Shown here piece after piece: positions 8,819-17,161 of a DNA stretch of 64,000 nucleotides; the first letter of the stretch is position 1; every line of letters begins with the position of its first letter. The notes under the pieces are model-generated. The model was not told the origin of the DNA. It searched no databases and saw nothing but the letters and a program-made list of their open reading frames with translations. The stretch comes from an uncultured Sutterella sp. Lineage in GTDB: Bacteria; Pseudomonadota; Gammaproteobacteria; Burkholderiales; Burkholderiaceae_F. The stretch covers positions 1 to 64,000 of the forward strand of contig UQTE01000005.1 in the NCBI GenBank assembly GCA_900543805.1, written 5' to 3'. The translations under genes were made by a program, and so were the position numbers.

Positions 8819-10618
8819 TCACAGTCTTGGAATGGCGGCGAGCAATCCCAACGTGTAGTCCGTCTGCGGGGCGGAGAAGATTCGCTCGGCTTCTCCCTCC
8901 TCGACGATTTCGCCCGCGCGCATGACGGCGATGCGGTCGGCCACGTGCCGAACGACGCCGAAATTGTGCGTGATGAAGAGGTAGCTCAGACCGAAACTCT
9001 TTTGCAGGCGCGAGAGGAGATTCAAAATCTGCGCCTGCACGGAGACGTCGAGGGCCGACGTGGGCTCGTCGCAGACGATGAGCCGCGGCTCGACCGAGAG
9101 CGCCCGGGCAATGGCGATGCGCTGGCGCTGTCCGCCCGAGAAGGCGTGCGGAAGACGCTCGGCCGCGCTTTCCGGCAAACCCGTTTCGCGAAGCAGCTTC
9201 CGGACCCGTTCGAGGCGTTCCTCGGAAGACCATTCGGGGTGAAGCGCGATCATGCCTTCTTCCAGCGTTTCGCGCACCGTCATGCGCGGGTCAAGGGACG
9301 AGAAGGGATCCTGAAAGATGATTTGTGCGGTTTGGCGCAAAAGACGAAGGTTTTCGCCCGAGGCGCCGAGAACGTCGCGTCCGAGAAGACGCACGGACCC
9401 CGTGACGCGGGCCTTGGGGCCGAGAAGGCCCAAGGCCGCCATGACGGCCGTGGTCTTGCCCGAACCCGATTCGCCGACGAGGGCGAGCGTCTCCCCTTCG
9501 GCGAGCGTGAGCGACACGCCCCGCACGGCGGGTTTGGCGGCGTCGGGACGCCACCAGAGGCGGCTGCCGTAGGTTACCGTGAGGTTCGCGATTTCAAGCA
9601 CCGTCGGGCGGTTTTCCCGAAGGTCCGAAGAAAGAGATTCTTCCGCCGATTCGGAGAGGTTTCCGCCCGGGAAAAAGCATCGCACGGGGTGGGGTCCCTC
9701 CGTCAGATCGGGATGGCGCGCGCAGGCTTCGGTCGCGCGCGGACAGCGCGCCCGGAATCGGCAACCCGGGGGAGGCGGGGCGAGCGTCGGGACCGTTCCG
9801 TCAATGGGATGGAGCGTCTTTTTCCGTTCCGTGTCGGGGAGCGCGTTCAACAGCGCCCCCGCGTAAGGGTGGCGAGGGGATGAGAAGAAGTCCGCAACCG
9901 TCGCGGTCTCGACGATTTCGCCCGCGTACATGAGGGCGAGACGATCGGCCGTCTGCTTGACGACCGCAAGGTCGTGCGTGATGAGAAGGAGGGTGAGTCC
10001 CCTCTCCTTCTGCAGCTCCTTGAGCAGCTTCAAAATCTGCGCCTGCAGCGTCACGTCGAGCGCCGTCGTCGGTTCGTCGGCGATCACGACGGCGGGGCGC
10101 GCCGAGAGCGCCATGGCGATCATGACGCGCTGCTTTTGCCCGCCCGAGAGTTCGTGCGGATAGCGCGAGAGTGCGTCGCCGCCCAAGGAAACGCCGACGC
10201 GTTCGAGCCATTCGAGCGCTTCCTTTTTCGCATCGGCCGAGGACACCGTCCGGTGCGCCTGGATCATTTCGACGAGCTGGTCGCCCACGGTCATGACGGG
10301 GTCGAGCGCGGTGGATGACTCCTGAAAAATCATGGCGATCCCGGCGCCGCGCACCGGGCGCATTTCGCGTTCGGTGAGCGTGAGAAGTTCCCGGCCCGCG
10401 AGGCGCACTTCGCCCGAGGTGACGCGGGCGTTTTCGGGCAGAAGCCGCATGAGGCACGCCGCTGTGAGGCTCTTGCCGCAGCCCGACTCGCCGACGAGCG
10501 CGAAGGTTTCGCCCTTTCGAAGGCCGACGGTGATGTCGGAGAGCGCTTCAAGCGTCCCTTCGTCCGTGTCGATTTCCAGAGAGAGTCCCCGAACGTCAAG
10601 GAGTGTTTCGTTTGTCAT
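8819..10618 (-). CDS. Fused double-cassette oligopeptide ABC transporter ATPase (YejF/DppDF type)
   Basis: The 599-residue protein contains two complete ABC ATPase cassettes. The first has Walker A GESGCGKS and signature LSGGQKQR, the second Walker A GESGSGKT and signature FSGGQRQR; each has a DEPTxALDV Walker B region. Between them lies the oligopeptide-transporter C-terminal region with clustered cysteines (CRFRARCP, then ACARHPDL and RCFFPG). In the family this powers import of peptides through two permeases. Its ATG overlaps the permease stop codon by 4 nt, and it is the last gene of a four-gene operon starting at 15200. The fusion of both ATPases matches E. coli YejF rather than separate DppD/DppF. 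Confidence 0.92.
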   Translation of the reverse strand: MTNETLLDVRGLSLEIDTDEGTLEALSDITVGLRKGETFALVGESGCGKSLTAACLMRLLPENARVTSGEVRLAGRELLTLTEREMRPVRGAGIAMIFQESSTALDPVMTVGDQLVEMIQAHRTVSSADAKKEALEWLERVGVSLGGDALSRYPHELSGGQKQRVMIAMALSARPAVVIADEPTTALDVTLQAQILKLLKELQKERGLTLLLITHDLAVVKQTADRLALMYAGEIVETATVADFFSSPRHPYAGALLNALPDTERKKTLHPIDGTVPTLAPPPPGCRFRARCPRATEACARHPDLTEGPHPVRCFFPGGNLSESAEESLSSDLRENRPTVLEIANLTVTYGSRLWWRPDAAKPAVRGVSLTLAEGETLALVGESGSGKTTAVMAALGLLGPKARVTGSVRLLGRDVLGASGENLRLLRQTAQIIFQDPFSSLDPRMTVRETLEEGMIALHPEWSSEERLERVRKLLRETGLPESAAERLPHAFSGGQRQRIAIARALSVEPRLIVCDEPTSALDVSVQAQILNLLSRLQKSFGLSYLFITHNFGVVRHVADRIAVMRAGEIVEEGEAERIFSAPQTDYTLGLLAAIPRL

Positions 10619-11997
10619 CCTGCGCCTCCCTTTCGCTTGAGTGCGGCGCGGGGATCAAAGGCGTCGCGCACGGCCGCCGCAAAGAGGTTCGCCGAGAGCA
10701 CGAGCGAGAGCATGAAGAGGAAGCTCGCGGCGAGATTCCACCAGACCATGGGGGAGCGGCTCATTTCGCTTCGCGCCGCGTTGATCATGGTGCCGAAGGA
10801 GCTCATCGAGGGATCGACCCCGACGCCCACGTAGCTCAGCACCGCCTCGTAGAGGACGATTCCCGAAAAATCGAGAACCGTCACGATGAGGACGATGTGC
10901 AGAACGTTCGGAAGCACGTGGCGGCGCAGAATCCGCGCGTGCGGCACGCCGAAGGCCCGCGCCGCCGTAACGTAGTCGAGCGCCGTGATCTTCATCGTTT
11001 CGGCGCGCAGAAGGCGCGCGAGCGTCGACCAGCCGGTCATCCCGATGATGATCGCAAGGAGAAAAAGCCGCACGTCGGCGCGCTCGAGTCCGGTCGGCCA
11101 CCACTCGGGGTGCCGGTCCATGAAGACCGTGACGAGAAGCACCGAAGCAGCGATGAGCAGAACGCTCGGAATCGAGGAGAGCGTCGTGTAGAGGTACTGA
11201 ATCGCGTCGTCGACGCGCCCCTTGAAGTAGCCCGCCGCCATGCCGAGCGTGACGGCGAAGGGAAGCGTCGCGAGCGTCGCGAGCGACCCGATCACGATCG
11301 CCGTGCGAAGCGACTTGAGCGCTTCGTAGAGGACGTCGTTGCCGACGGCGTCGGTTCCGAAGGGGTGACAAAGTGGCCAGACCGAGAGCGTCATGCCCGT
11401 AAGGACGCAGAGCGCCGCAAAGGTGATCCAGGGCGCAAAGCGCTCGCCCGAAGGCGACGTGAAGCGGCGGAGAAGGGCGCGCTTCTCGCCCCGCTTCACC
11501 GCGATGAGCAGTCCTGTCACGGAGAAGGCGGCGAGAAGTCCGGCGGCGCCGCCCGCGAGGCTCCGAAGAAAGAAGGACGCGTCTTCGGCGAGGGGTGCGA
11601 TCCTGAGCGGCTGAAAGTCCCGCACGGGTCCCGATTCGGTGACGACGGTGGTCTTGTCGAATTCCCGCATTGCAAAGGGAGCGGAGTAACTGCGCTCGGG
11701 ATGCGCCGCATCGAGCACGTCGAAGACGAGCGTGTCGAAGACCGACACGGTCGTAGGACTGTAGGCGCGCGCTCCGTTGGGGCCGGGCGGCAGTTCCGGG
11801 CGGTAGTGAATCGAGTCGAGCGTTGCGATCGAGAGAAAGAAGGCGAGGACGACCGCGGCCGAGGCGGCGCCCGCGTCCGCAAAGACCGCGCGCCAACGGG
11901 CGCGAAGGTTCGGACGCGCCAGCACGAAGCGCACCGTGAGAAGGAGAAGCGCGAGAAGAAGGAGCATCACGCCGTCGGTCGGGAGAAATACGATCAT
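10615..11997 (-). CDS. Oligopeptide ABC transporter permease (YejE/DppC type) with enlarged N-terminal region
   Basis: The 460-residue inner-membrane permease has the BPD_transp_1 coupling motif AFGVPHARILRRHVLPN around residue 345 and the usual late transmembrane helices. The conserved permease core starts about residue 195 (HPFGTDAVGNDVL). The ~190 residues before it include two N-terminal helices, a long soluble stretch and another helix near 155-175. E. coli YejE also has extra periplasmic sequence but is about 340 residues, so this one is longer than usual. It begins 9 nt after the YejB-like permease stop and overlaps the ATPase start by 4 nt. Confidence 0.88.
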   Translation of the reverse strand: MIVFLPTDGVMLLLLALLLLTVRFVLARPNLRARWRAVFADAGAASAAVVLAFFLSIATLDSIHYRPELPPGPNGARAYSPTTVSVFDTLVFDVLDAAHPERSYSAPFAMREFDKTTVVTESGPVRDFQPLRIAPLAEDASFFLRSLAGGAAGLLAAFSVTGLLIAVKRGEKRALLRRFTSPSGERFAPWITFAALCVLTGMTLSVWPLCHPFGTDAVGNDVLYEALKSLRTAIVIGSLATLATLPFAVTLGMAAGYFKGRVDDAIQYLYTTLSSIPSVLLIAASVLLVTVFMDRHPEWWPTGLERADVRLFLLAIIIGMTGWSTLARLLRAETMKITALDYVTAARAFGVPHARILRRHVLPNVLHIVLIVTVLDFSGIVLYEAVLSYVGVGVDPSMSSFGTMINAARSEMSRSPMVWWNLAASFLFMLSLVLSANLFAAAVRDAFDPRAALKRKGGAG

Positions 11998-12006
11998 GGC
12001 GGCTCC

Positions 12007-12990
12007 TTAGCGGTTCGTGAGTCGAATGCGGGGATCGACCCAGGTGTAGACGACGTCGGTCAGAATGAGCCCCGCGATGTAGGCGATCGTTCCGAGGAAG
12101 ACCATGGCGCGCACGACGGAGAAGTCCTGGGCGTTGACGGCGTCGATCGTGTAGCTTCCGAGTCCGGGAATCCCGAAGAAGCTCTCCATGATGAGGCTTC
12201 CCATGAAGAGCGACGGAATGACGGCGACGGTCGAGGTGACGATCGGAAGCGAGGCGTTGCGAAGGACGTGCCCGAAGAGAATCCGCGTTTCCGTGATTCC
12301 CTTGGCGCGCACGCAGCGCACGTAGTCCTTGTTGAGTTCCTCAAGAAACATCGCGCGGTAGAGAAGCGTGCCCGAGCCCAACTGCGCGAAGACGCCGATC
12401 GCGACGGGAAGCGCGAGAAAGGCGACGCAGCCCGGGCCGTCGCTCCAGCCCGAGACCGGAACGAGCTGCATCACCTTCCCGAAGAGCCACTGCCCCGTGA
12501 TGATGTAAAAGAGGCTCGAAATCGACATGAGGGCGACCGCCGCGGCGATCGCGCCCTTTTCAAGGCGCGTCCCCCGGAGGAGCGCGACGAGGAGCGACAC
12601 GCTCACGACCGTGATCACGCCCAAAAGGAAGGTCGGCACGGCGAGAAGGAGCGACGGGACCATGCGCGTCTTGATTTCCGTCGTGATGTCGCGGCCCGAA
12701 TCGCTCATCCCGAAGTCAAAGGAGAGAAGCGGAACGCTTCGCGTCCAGAAGATCGTCTTCGTCACGCTTTCCGTCCCCTGGGCCTTTTCGTTCCAAAAGA
12801 GCGGCAGGTCGTAGCCGTGGGCGCTCTTCCAGGCTTCAATCGACTCGACCGAGACGCGCTTGCCGCCCAAGGCAAGACGCGCCATGTCGTCGGGGGTGTT
12901 CACGGCGAAAAAGAGAAGGAAGGTGAGAAGGTTCACCCCGAGGAGAATGAGCGCTCCGTAAAAGAGCCGTCGGAAAAGATAGGCGATCAT
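12007..12990 (-). CDS. Oligopeptide ABC transporter permease (YejB/DppB type)
   Basis: The 327-residue integral membrane protein starts with the typical MIAYLFRRLFYG helix and carries the permease coupling motif AKGITETRILFGHVLRN near residue 228. It forms the heterodimeric channel with the next gene product. The ATG overlaps the stop of the upstream substrate-binding protein gene in an ATGA arrangement. Five to six transmembrane helices are apparent by eye. Order and size match yejB in yejABEF-type operons, which import peptides and, in enterobacteria, the peptide-nucleotide antibiotic microcin C. Confidence 0.9.
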   Translation of the reverse strand: MIAYLFRRLFYGALILLGVNLLTFLLFFAVNTPDDMARLALGGKRVSVESIEAWKSAHGYDLPLFWNEKAQGTESVTKTIFWTRSVPLLSFDFGMSDSGRDITTEIKTRMVPSLLLAVPTFLLGVITVVSVSLLVALLRGTRLEKGAIAAAVALMSISSLFYIITGQWLFGKVMQLVPVSGWSDGPGCVAFLALPVAIGVFAQLGSGTLLYRAMFLEELNKDYVRCVRAKGITETRILFGHVLRNASLPIVTSTVAVIPSLFMGSLIMESFFGIPGLGSYTIDAVNAQDFSVVRAMVFLGTIAYIAGLILTDVVYTWVDPRIRLTNR

Positions 12991-15200
12991 CGTTTCTCCT
13001 CCGGACTCGGTTTGGCGCGGCGCTCCTCACGGCGTCTCGCTTCGGCGCGAAGCGCCCGAACGAAAATCCACGCGATCGGCACGATGAGAAGAAGGGGCCA
13101 GAGAACCGGGCGGTTCCACTCCCGGATGCGTTCGGCGCGAAGCGCTTCGTCGACGCCGATGTATTGGAGGGAGTTGCGCACCATGCTCGTGGGCTTGGCG
13201 TTCAGGACCCATTCGTGGAAGGCCGCGGCCGCCTTCGGGTAGTACCCGAACATGATGGGGGCGTCCTCCTGGAGGATGCGGATCATCTCGTCGATCGCCC
13301 GCGCCTTCTCGGGACCGTCTTCGAGCCACTTCATGCGCTCGAACGCTCGGTCGAAGGCGGGATTTTCGTAGTTGCCGGCGTTTTCGCCGCCGTGCTTCAC
13401 CTTGCCGTTGGGACCGTAGAAGAGAAAGAGAAAGTTCTCCGCGTCCGGATAGTCCGCGACCCAGCCCCAGAGAAAGATCTGCGCGGCGCCGCGGTTCATT
13501 TTGTCCTGAAAGCGGTTGTAGTCGGTGGCGCGGATGTCGAGCTGAATGCCGAGTTTGGCGAACTGCCGCTGATACCACTCGAGATAGGCTTTGGACCCCT
13601 GCGCGGCGTTCTGGTAGTCAAAGGAGAGAATGAGGGGCTTGCCGGTGAGTGCGTCGCGTCCGTCGGGATAACCCGCCTCCCTCAAGAGCGCCTTCGCGTC
13701 TTCGATGGAGCGGCGTACGACGCGGCCCTCCTCCGTCTTTCGGTAGACGACCGGATTGAAGGCCGAGGGACCGTCGTCGCGCCAGCCAAAGAGCCCCGGC
13801 GGCAACGGACCGTGTGCGGGAATGCCCTGGTTTTTCTGGAAGATCGCGATGTTTTCCTCCCAGTCGACAGCAATCGAAATCGCTTGGCGAAGAAGTCTTG
13901 CGCGCCGCGCCTCTTCGGGGGTCTTGCCGCCCCCGAGGACGGGATCAAGCCAGTTGAAGCCCAAGTACCAGAAGCTCGCCTCGACCGTTTCGGGAAAGCG
14001 CAGGTTCTTTTTCGTGTAGAGCGCAAGCTTTTCGGGACTGTCCGCCATCGCGGTGAGGTAGCCGAGCCCCGTGTCGACGCGGTCGATCGAGGGGCTGTCG
14101 TAGTATCCCTGAAGGAATTTCGTCTGAAGCGGCACCGCCTCCTTTTCGATTTCAAAGACGACGCGCTCGACAAGCGGCAACGGTTTGCCGCAGGCTGCGA
14201 GATACCCCTTTTCCTTGTCCTCGGCTTCTCCTTCGCACGGGTAGGGGACGAAGCGGAAGAGGGGGTTCTTCACCATTTCGTGCCGGCGGTTTTCCTCAAA
14301 GACGCTCATCATGAAGGGGCCGGTGCCGACGGGCCAGGTGTTGAGCGTGAAATTGTTCTCCTGAAAGCCCCGCTGCGAATAAAACTTCTCCGCCTCCCAC
14401 GGAACGGGTGCGAAAAAGGCCATGGTGAGCCAGTTGGAAAACTGCGGGTACTTCCCCTTGACGCGGATGCGAAGCGTGTGGTCGTCGAGCGCTTCGGCCC
14501 CTTCAAAGGGGACGCCGTCGATGTCGAGATAGGCGTCGTTGCCAACTTTCTCCCGAAGAAGCCGGTCTTGTTCGCGAAGCGTCCTGGCGAGGTCCTCAAG
14601 CCCCACGATATGGTCGCTCATGGTCCCGAGAATGGGACTCACGACGCGGGGACTTGCGATGCGGCGGATGCCGTGCACGTAGTCGTGCGCGGTGAGTTCG
14701 CGCGTGCCGCGCTCGGCGAAGTCGCCGGGCTTCCTCTTTGTCTTTGCCTCTTCGTAGGAAAGGTCGTGGTAGAGGAAGTTTCCGTTCCGGTCCTTCGCGA
14801 AGGCCGGGTGCGGCGCAAAGCGGATTCCCTTTTGAATCGGAATGTCGTAGACGGAAACGGCGATCGCTTCGGCGGGGGCGTCGACGGGGAGTTCCCTGCC
14901 CTTCGCATCGAAGTAGCGCGGCTCCACCACGCGCACCGCCGTGCGGGGCACGAGCGTGTAGGGGCGCTTCAGGTAGTGGTACTGATAGAGCGGCTCGTAA
15001 ATGCCGTAGGTGTAGGCCGTTTCGTCCGACGAGTAAGATCGCTGCGGATCGAGCGTGCGGGGACTGCGTCCTCCGAAGGCCGTAAAGAGCGTCTTTTCCG
15101 CATATTCCTCCACGTCGCGCGGAGCGTTGAGCACGACGCTCTGTGCGGCAAGCGGGAGGCTCAGTACGGCCACGAAAAGCCAACGGATGAGACGCTTCAA
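12987..15200 (-). CDS. Oligopeptide ABC transporter substrate-binding protein with C-terminal membrane helix
   Basis: The 737-residue protein has a signal peptide (MKRLIRWLFVAVLSLPLAAQS) and an SBP_bac_5 body with family segments such as YTYGIYEPLYQYHYLK near residue 65 and YPDAENFLFLFYGP near 590. It captures peptides in the periplasm for the permeases encoded downstream. Unusually, a hydrophobic helix (VLWPLLLIVPIAWIFVRAL, near residues 698-716) followed by a basic tail ends the protein, suggesting membrane tethering; typical YejA-like proteins are about 600 residues without it. The start is TTG at 15200, supported by AAAGGATT 7 nt upstream and by the signal peptide beginning there. No lipobox is seen. 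Confidence 0.85.
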   Translation of the reverse strand: MKRLIRWLFVAVLSLPLAAQSVVLNAPRDVEEYAEKTLFTAFGGRSPRTLDPQRSYSSDETAYTYGIYEPLYQYHYLKRPYTLVPRTAVRVVEPRYFDAKGRELPVDAPAEAIAVSVYDIPIQKGIRFAPHPAFAKDRNGNFLYHDLSYEEAKTKRKPGDFAERGTRELTAHDYVHGIRRIASPRVVSPILGTMSDHIVGLEDLARTLREQDRLLREKVGNDAYLDIDGVPFEGAEALDDHTLRIRVKGKYPQFSNWLTMAFFAPVPWEAEKFYSQRGFQENNFTLNTWPVGTGPFMMSVFEENRRHEMVKNPLFRFVPYPCEGEAEDKEKGYLAACGKPLPLVERVVFEIEKEAVPLQTKFLQGYYDSPSIDRVDTGLGYLTAMADSPEKLALYTKKNLRFPETVEASFWYLGFNWLDPVLGGGKTPEEARRARLLRQAISIAVDWEENIAIFQKNQGIPAHGPLPPGLFGWRDDGPSAFNPVVYRKTEEGRVVRRSIEDAKALLREAGYPDGRDALTGKPLILSFDYQNAAQGSKAYLEWYQRQFAKLGIQLDIRATDYNRFQDKMNRGAAQIFLWGWVADYPDAENFLFLFYGPNGKVKHGGENAGNYENPAFDRAFERMKWLEDGPEKARAIDEMIRILQEDAPIMFGYYPKAAAAFHEWVLNAKPTSMVRNSLQYIGVDEALRAERIREWNRPVLWPLLLIVPIAWIFVRALRAEARRREERRAKPSPEEKR

Positions 15201-15362
15201 GGGAGAATCCTTTCCTTCTCGAAGAAGGGATAAAACGAGCGGAGGACCTGCGGGGCGCTCTTGGCCCGTTCGACCATTCTAGCCGATCGACCGGGCGGAG
15301 CTACTCGGACGTGGTGGCGAGCGCCCGTTGGCGCCCGGTGCGCCAAAAGCGGTCACACTACG

Positions 15363-15397
15363 TTAAAAAAGAGGGGGAGAGATTTCTCTCTCCCCCA
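15363..15397 (-). terminator. Intrinsic terminator of the double-HTH gene
   Basis: A perfect 10-bp stem (15373-15382 with 15387-15396) encloses a GAAA tetraloop when read on the minus strand and is followed by CTCTTTTTTAA. It lies about 180 nt downstream of the gene ending at 15576. Confidence 0.9.
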
Positions 15398-15404
15398 TCC
15401 AGGA

Positions 15405-15463
15405 CCTGACAGACACAAAATTTTGCACACTCCCGCAACACACTTGTTGGTGGCAAGTGTGTT
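15405..15463. repeat. IS256-like terminal sequence relic plus 10-bp hairpin
   Basis: GACAGACACAAAATTTTGCA (from about 15408) resembles the conserved ends of IS256/Mutator-family elements, recognised by eye only. Immediately beside it a perfect 10-bp inverted repeat (15437-15446 with 15454-15463) surrounds a 7-nt spacer. No matching second end or DDE transposase is found in the window, so this would be a solo relic. The rest of the 15201-15575 gap shows nothing else apart from the terminator at 15363-15397. Confidence 0.35.
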
Positions 15464-15575
15464 ACAGAGTCGCAAATCCGAGACCTTCTCGCACGGTGCG
15501 CCCTCTTCCGCCAGGGGAAGGCCTGTGAACGAAAAGGGCCGGCGCTTTGATGCGGCGCCGGCCTCTTTCGGTCAT

Positions 15576-15944
15576 TCAGCTCGTACGGCGGGCGTTCGCG
15601 TCCCGTTTCGCACGGATCCAGGCGTAGCAGGTGCTGCGACTGATGTGTGTCTTTTCGGCAATTTCACTGATGGTGAAGCCCTTGAGCGAAAGATCCCAGA
15701 CGGCCGACTTGGCATCGTCGTCATAGCAGTAGAGGTGCTTCGATACGGTCGGGAAGAAGCGGTTTTCGCGGAAGGCGCGTCCCCAGTCGCGCGTCGTGTG
15801 CGGGGAAATCGCCAGGCGCTTCGCCACCGACTTGTGACCGAGCCCCTGCTCGAAGAGTTCGAGAGCCTGCTCACGGATTTCCCGGGAAAGGATGCGGCCT
15901 GGCAGGTGGCGGTGAAAAGCAGGTTCCAACGATTGATTGCTCAT
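15576..15944 (-). CDS. Double helix-turn-helix protein, transposase OrfA-like
   Basis: The 122-residue product contains two HTH units: QALELFEQGLGHKSVAKRLA (about residues 26-45) and AVWDLSLKGFTISEIAEKTH (about 82-101), each followed by a recognition-helix-like segment (SPHTTRDWGRAF, SRSTCYAWIRAK). This layout is typical of the DNA-binding OrfA of IS3/IS150-group elements. No OrfB integrase follows, so it is either an orphaned transposase part or a domesticated DNA-binding protein. The start at 15944 (MSNQSLEPAF) is preferred over an upstream ATG at 16037 because GGAGG lies 10 nt before it and the intervening sequence is not protein-like. A strong terminator follows. Confidence 0.6.
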   Translation of the reverse strand: MSNQSLEPAFHRHLPGRILSREIREQALELFEQGLGHKSVAKRLAISPHTTRDWGRAFRENRFFPTVSKHLYCYDDDAKSAVWDLSLKGFTISEIAEKTHISRSTCYAWIRAKRDANARRTS

Positions 15945-16037
15945 TGCGAAGTGGCCTCCGAAAGTGAGAGAGAAAGGGCGCCCGACGGAGGGCGGCGTTG
16001 CGTTCGTAAAGAACGTCTTGGACTTAGGGATAACCAT

Positions 16038-16322
16038 AAGGAAAGGGAACGGCGGTCCCTCCCCGTGGGCGGCGAAAAAGACCGTGAATGATGAAAACCG
16101 TATCGGCTATTGAATTCTTAAAAAAGAAAAACGAAATGCGACAAAGCGGCTCAAAAGCCGCTTGTGATGGGATGTTGGAAAAAAAATAACAACCTGCGTA
16201 AGGAGAGTGGGGGCGGATCTTTTCGAAAAGAAACCGCTCGGGCGTCGGCTATCCGCCGCCCGAGCGACTGTCGCGTCCGGCGGCGGGGATGATGCCGTGC
16301 GTTGAAGGCGGGAGCGCGAAGG
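16038..16322. other. AT-rich gap between accessory genes
   Basis: These 285 bp separate the OrfA-like gene from the FlhD/FlhC/KorB-like operon. The stretch around 16100-16190 is much more AT-rich than its surroundings and contains one hairpin, AAGCGGCT/AGCCGCTT (16144-16163, loop CAAA), without a convincing T-tract on either strand. It may end the operon on its right or hold the promoter of the OrfA-like gene. No gene is seen. Confidence 0.4.
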
Positions 16323-16844
16323 TCAGACACCCGGGAAAAATTTGTGCCAGTCGGTTGCGCAGTGCGCGTTTCTCACGATGAGACCGTAGAGGGGTTTGGG
16401 GAGGAGTTTTTCAAAAAGCGCGAAGCGCAGCGCCGCCTCGTTTTTCGTGCGGGCGGCCTTTTCCTCCTCTTCCCGCAGTTCCTGCCGGCTGAGAATGAGG
16501 CTGGCAAGTTCGTTGACGAGAAAGAGCAGCTTCACGCCGTCGCGCATCAGAAGCCCCGCCGTCACGAGGTCGTCGTAGGTTTTGGCGGTCTCGCGCAGCG
16601 CAAGGACGATCTCGACGGGCGACGCGTGGGGCGCCATACGTTCGATGAAGCGGCAAAAAATCTGCGACGCGCTTTGCCATTCGGTAAGGAGCTGATTCAC
16701 GTACTGCTCGCGCGTGTACTCGAAGAGAGCCTCTTCGACGCTCGTGCCGTTCGTGCGGGCGAAGTGGCGGGCCGCCTCCCAGTCGAAGTCTTCGAGCGGG
16801 ATCGCCCGAAAGCCGTGCTTGGAGGATGGGGGTGGTGTGGTCAT
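16323..16844 (-). CDS. Uncharacterised protein, last gene of the FlhD/FlhC/KorB-like operon
   Basis: The 173-residue product is not recognised. It is mostly alpha-helical by composition, soluble, with no signal peptide or membrane helix, and has an acidic stretch near residue 123 (QELREEEEKAARTK). Segments such as FDWEAARHFARTNGTSVEEALF suggest a compact helical domain. Its ATG overlaps the stop of the winged-helix gene by 4 nt, so it is translated from the same message as the four regulatory genes upstream. Association with the DNA-binding partners is inferred from this coupling only. Confidence 0.7.
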   Translation of the reverse strand: MTTPPPSSKHGFRAIPLEDFDWEAARHFARTNGTSVEEALFEYTREQYVNQLLTEWQSASQIFCRFIERMAPHASPVEIVLALRETAKTYDDLVTAGLLMRDGVKLLFLVNELASLILSRQELREEEEKAARTKNEAALRFALFEKLLPKPLYGLIVRNAHCATDWHKFFPGV

Positions 16845-17161
16845 GCCTTTTCGTGCTCCCCGCCGTGGAGTTCTTCGAGTTTTTCGTCCATGAAGCGCAG
16901 AAAGGCCGCCTCGTCGAGAATGCCCCAGCTCTCGAGCGCGTAGTAGCCCGTGCGGCCGCGACGGCCCGTGGCGATCGGGTGAAACTTCACGCGGATGCCG
17001 TACATGGATTCGAGCGTTTCGAAGTAGCGGTAGATCGTCACGCGCGAGAGGCCGCTGATGTCGCAGAGCGTGCGCGCGGATGGACGCTCCGCGCGCGCGA
17101 GCACGTAGATCAGAAAGTGCAGCGTCGTGATGTTCGCTTTCGTGAGGGCGTTCTTATTCAT
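16841..17161 (-). CDS. Small winged helix-turn-helix protein
   Basis: The 106-residue protein shows an HTH near residues 14-50 (LHFLIYVLARAERPSARTLC, then ISGLSRVTIYRYFETLE) and a likely wing at GRRGRTGYYAL around residue 66. This resembles small HTH_11/DeoR-type DNA-binding domains without an effector domain. It overlaps the KorB-like gene by 8 nt and the next gene by 4 nt. A role in transcriptional control of the element or its replication is plausible from context but unproven. Confidence 0.7.
   Translation of the reverse strand: MNKNALTKANITTLHFLIYVLARAERPSARTLCDISGLSRVTIYRYFETLESMYGIRVKFHPIATGRRGRTGYYALESWGILDEAAFLRFMDEKLEELHGGEHEKA

Noticed and set aside
8559..8858. 99-codon plus-strand frame downstream of the NarX-like kinase
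   Set aside because: Its codon usage is poorer than the minus-strand frame in the same place and it runs into the end of the ABC ATPase gene on the opposite strand.
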